Shown in pieces: positions 15,122 to 16,739 of a stretch of 16,739 bases of DNA. Under the pieces are notes generated by a model. The model was not told the origin of the DNA, ran no database searches, and worked only from the letters and a program-made list of their open reading frames with translations. The translations under genes and the position numbers were made by a program. Location: contig NZ_CAMJVK010000032.1 of NCBI RefSeq assembly GCF_946221515.1, positions 1 through 16,739 of the forward strand. The letters are read 5' to 3'. This DNA comes from an uncultured Fenollaria sp. (GTDB lineage: Bacteria > Bacillota > Clostridia > Tissierellales > Peptoniphilaceae). Position 1 is the first letter of the stretch, and the number at the start of each line of letters is the position of its first letter.

Positions 15122-15159
15122 AGTAACACCCCCTGATATTTTCTACTTAATTTAGTATG

Positions 15160-15188
15160 CTTATATTCATTTTACAATAAATATGCAA
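15160..15188 (-). promoter_or_regulatory. likely promoter for nagA-ptsI-ptsH
   Basis: Minus strand TTGCAT (15188-15183), 17 bases, TATAAG (15165-15160). An overlapping alternative, TTGTAA with TAAATT, also has 17-base spacing. The -35 overlaps the palindrome at 15184-15196. Confidence 0.45.
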
Positions 15189-15196
15189 ATTTTGCA
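15184..15196. promoter_or_regulatory. palindrome in the nagA-nagE divergent region (operator candidate)
   Basis: TGCAAA-T-TTTGCA is a perfect six-base inverted repeat around one base, with TTTGCAAA overlapping its right half (15191-15198). It covers the nagA -35 and lies about 40 bases ahead of the nagE -10, a good place to control both directions. It lacks the central CG of a standard CcpA site. Confidence 0.4.
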
Positions 15197-15235
15197 AACA
15201 AATTTTTGATTATTAGAGCTTTAACTAGATAAATG

Positions 15236-15244
15236 TGGTATAAT
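15236..15244 (+). promoter_or_regulatory. extended -10 promoter for nagE
   Basis: TGGTATAAT, with no good -35. It is followed by an all-AT inverted repeat (TAATAATA/TATTATTA, 15250-15270) and the strong ribosome site AAGGAGGT (15281-15288). Confidence 0.65.
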
Positions 15245-15295
15245 ATATATAATAATAGTAATTATTATTAAATTTTTATTAAGGAGGTCATTATT

Positions 15296-16739
15296 ATGAT
15301 GAAAAAACTTCAAAACCTAGGTAAGGCTTTGATGCAACCAGTAGCTATTCTTCCAGTTGCCGCACTACTAATGGGTATTGGTTATTGGATTGACCCAAGT
15401 GGTTGGGGTGCTAACAACATCGTTGCAGCATTCTTAATCAAGACTGGTGGCGCTATCCTTGATAACTTAGGAATTATATTCGCAGTAGGTGTTGCTTATG
15501 GCCTATCCAAGGACAGGAATGGTGCAGCAGGTCTATCAGGCCTAGTAGCATTCTTAATCGCAACTACACTTCTTTCAGAAGCAACTGTTGCTATGTTTAG
15601 AGGTGTTGACGTAGCTGAACTATCTCTAGCTGAAGGCTGGCAAAGTATGAACAACAAAAACGTATTCGTTGGTATCATCTCAGGTCTTGTAGCAGCTTAT
15701 GCTTACAACAAGTTCTATCAAGTACAATTGCCAGATGCATTTGCATTCTTCAGTGGTAGAAGACTTACTCCTATCATGACATCATTATTCATGATTATAG
15801 TATCAGCAATTCTTTACTATGTATGGCCAATACTATATAGCGCTCTAGTAGCCTTTGGTAAAGGCATTGAAAGTTTAGGTGCTATAGGTGCAGGTATTTA
15901 TGCATTCTTCAATAGACTACTAATACCTACAGGACTTCACCACGCACTAAACTCAGTATTCTGGTTTGATATTGCTAATATCAATGATATCCCTAACTTC
16001 TTAGGCGGAGCAAAATCTCTTGCAGAAGGAACAGCTGTTATCGGTAAAACAGGTATGTACCAAGCAGGTTTCTTCCCTGTAATGATGTTTGGTCTTCCAG
16101 GTGCAGCTCTTGCTATGTATCAAGAAGCAAAACCTGAAAAGAAAAATGTTGCTAAGTCACTACTAGTTGCTGCAGCATTTTCATCATTCTTCACAGGCGT
16201 TACAGAACCACTTGAATTCGCATTCATGTTCTTAGCTCCAGCTCTATATGTAGTTCATGCATTATTAACAGGTATATCAGTTGCCATCGCAGCAGCTTTC
16301 CAATGGACAGCAGGCTTTGGTTTCTCAGCAGGTTTTGTTGACTACTTCTTATCACTAAGAAACCCAGTAGCTAACAAACCATTAATGTTAATCCCACTTG
16401 GATTAATATTCTTTGTTATTTATTATGTAGTATTCAAATTCTGCATCAGAAAGTTCGATCTAAAGACTCCTGGTAGAGAAGATGACGACGTTGAAGTAAA
16501 GGCAGAAACTATTTCTAAGCATGATAACTTTGACGAAGTGGCTGCCATCATCATCGAAGGTCTTGGCGGAAAAGAAAATATCGAAGACATCGACTACTGC
16601 TCAACTAGACTAAGAACTAGCCTTGTTGATGGAGCAAAAGTTAATGAAGCAAAGATTAAAGAAGCAAAAATTTTAGGACTTATCAAACCTGATAAGGATT
16701 CAATCCAAATCATTATTGGACCACAAGTTCAATTCGTTT
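15296..16739 (+). CDS. nagE: PTS N-acetylglucosamine-specific EIICB transporter (3' end cut by window edge)
   Basis: It imports GlcNAc and phosphorylates it to GlcNAc-6-P at the membrane. 481 codons are visible, with no stop. The EIIC domain (about 1-390) has many hydrophobic spans, MQPVAILPVAALL (13-25), LPDAFAFFSGRR (145-156), the sugar-site region RLLIPTGLHHALNSVFWFDI (207-226), GFFPVMMFGLPGAALAMY (258-275) and GVTEPLEF (301-308, E304). These follow E. coli NagE closely and set it apart from glucose EIIC. The linker LKTPGRED leads to EIIB with the phospho-Cys C435 (IDYCSTRLRTSL). Whether an EIIA domain follows, or is supplied elsewhere, lies beyond the window. The start is ATG 15296 (a second ATG follows at once), seven bases after AAGGAGGT. 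It is divergent from nagA-ptsI-ptsH. Confidence 0.94.
   Translation, partial: MMKKLQNLGKALMQPVAILPVAALLMGIGYWIDPSGWGANNIVAAFLIKTGGAILDNLGIIFAVGVAYGLSKDRNGAAGLSGLVAFLIATTLLSEATVAMFRGVDVAELSLAEGWQSMNNKNVFVGIISGLVAAYAYNKFYQVQLPDAFAFFSGRRLTPIMTSLFMIIVSAILYYVWPILYSALVAFGKGIESLGAIGAGIYAFFNRLLIPTGLHHALNSVFWFDIANINDIPNFLGGAKSLAEGTAVIGKTGMYQAGFFPVMMFGLPGAALAMYQEAKPEKKNVAKSLLVAAAFSSFFTGVTEPLEFAFMFLAPALYVVHALLTGISVAIAAAFQWTAGFGFSAGFVDYFLSLRNPVANKPLMLIPLGLIFFVIYYVVFKFCIRKFDLKTPGREDDDVEVKAETISKHDNFDEVAAIIIEGLGGKENIEDIDYCSTRLRTSLVDGAKVNEAKIKEAKILGLIKPDKDSIQIIIGPQVQFV

Noticed and set aside
15184..15198. CcpA catabolite-response site
   Set aside because: It lacks the central CG and the 14-base form of known sites; kept only as a generic palindrome.
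15250..15270. RNA antiterminator or attenuator hairpin in the nagE leader
   Set aside because: The stem is made only of A-T pairs, no terminator follows it, and no antiterminator-protein site is recognisable.
15496..15678. 60-codon minus-strand frame inside nagE
   Set aside because: It is antisense to a conserved EIIC region and has no supporting features.

Overview
The window looks like a chromosomal segment from an AT-rich, low-GC Gram-positive anaerobe (Bacillota). The evidence is the strong AGGAGG-type ribosome sites, U-tailed terminators, SLH-domain surface proteins, a FocA-type channel, and PTS genes carrying the Ser-46 HPr site. The protein styles fit Tissierellia/Clostridia, for example a Peptoniphilaceae-like organism, but that placement is inference. 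No rRNA, tRNA, CRISPR array, intact mobile element or phage gene is visible. No intergenic stretch reaches 300 bases.

Left part (1-1600, minus strand). A probable two-gene unit: a class I SAM methyltransferase with an N-terminal membrane hairpin, then an L-2-amino-thiazoline-4-carboxylate hydrolase family protein cut by the window edge. The methyltransferase's natural start, which has a good ribosome site, is out of frame with the body of the gene at a run of eight A. A consensus promoter overlapped by a perfect palindrome lies upstream.

Middle (1740-8000). An X-Pro aminopeptidase gene is translationally coupled to uvrC (minus strand). It is divergent from a degV/fakB-type fatty-acid-binding protein gene (plus), which converges on a DUF1846 P-loop protein gene (minus) across two back-to-back terminators.

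Surface region (8000-11200). A 737-residue secreted SLH protein with a long Tyr/Arg/Asp-rich repeat half is divergent from a small secreted protein made only of SLH-like units. Both carry signal peptides. A set of three 23-bp repeats sits just beyond the end of the large gene.

Right part (11300-16739). nagA-ptsI-ptsH form a tight minus-strand operon followed by an FNT channel gene. They are divergent from nagE (plus, cut by the window edge). Together they make a nearly complete GlcNAc route: NagE imports and phosphorylates GlcNAc using phosphate from PEP passed through EI and HPr, and NagA deacetylates GlcNAc-6-P. The deaminase nagB is not in the window. Housing the general PTS genes with nagA suggests GlcNAc is a main PTS sugar here.

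I found no clearly new multi-gene system. The most notable items are the A8 frameshift in the methyltransferase, the stacked terminator/promoter/ribosome site ahead of the FNT gene, the (D/N)(S/A)RY-rich surface protein, and the three 23-bp repeats.
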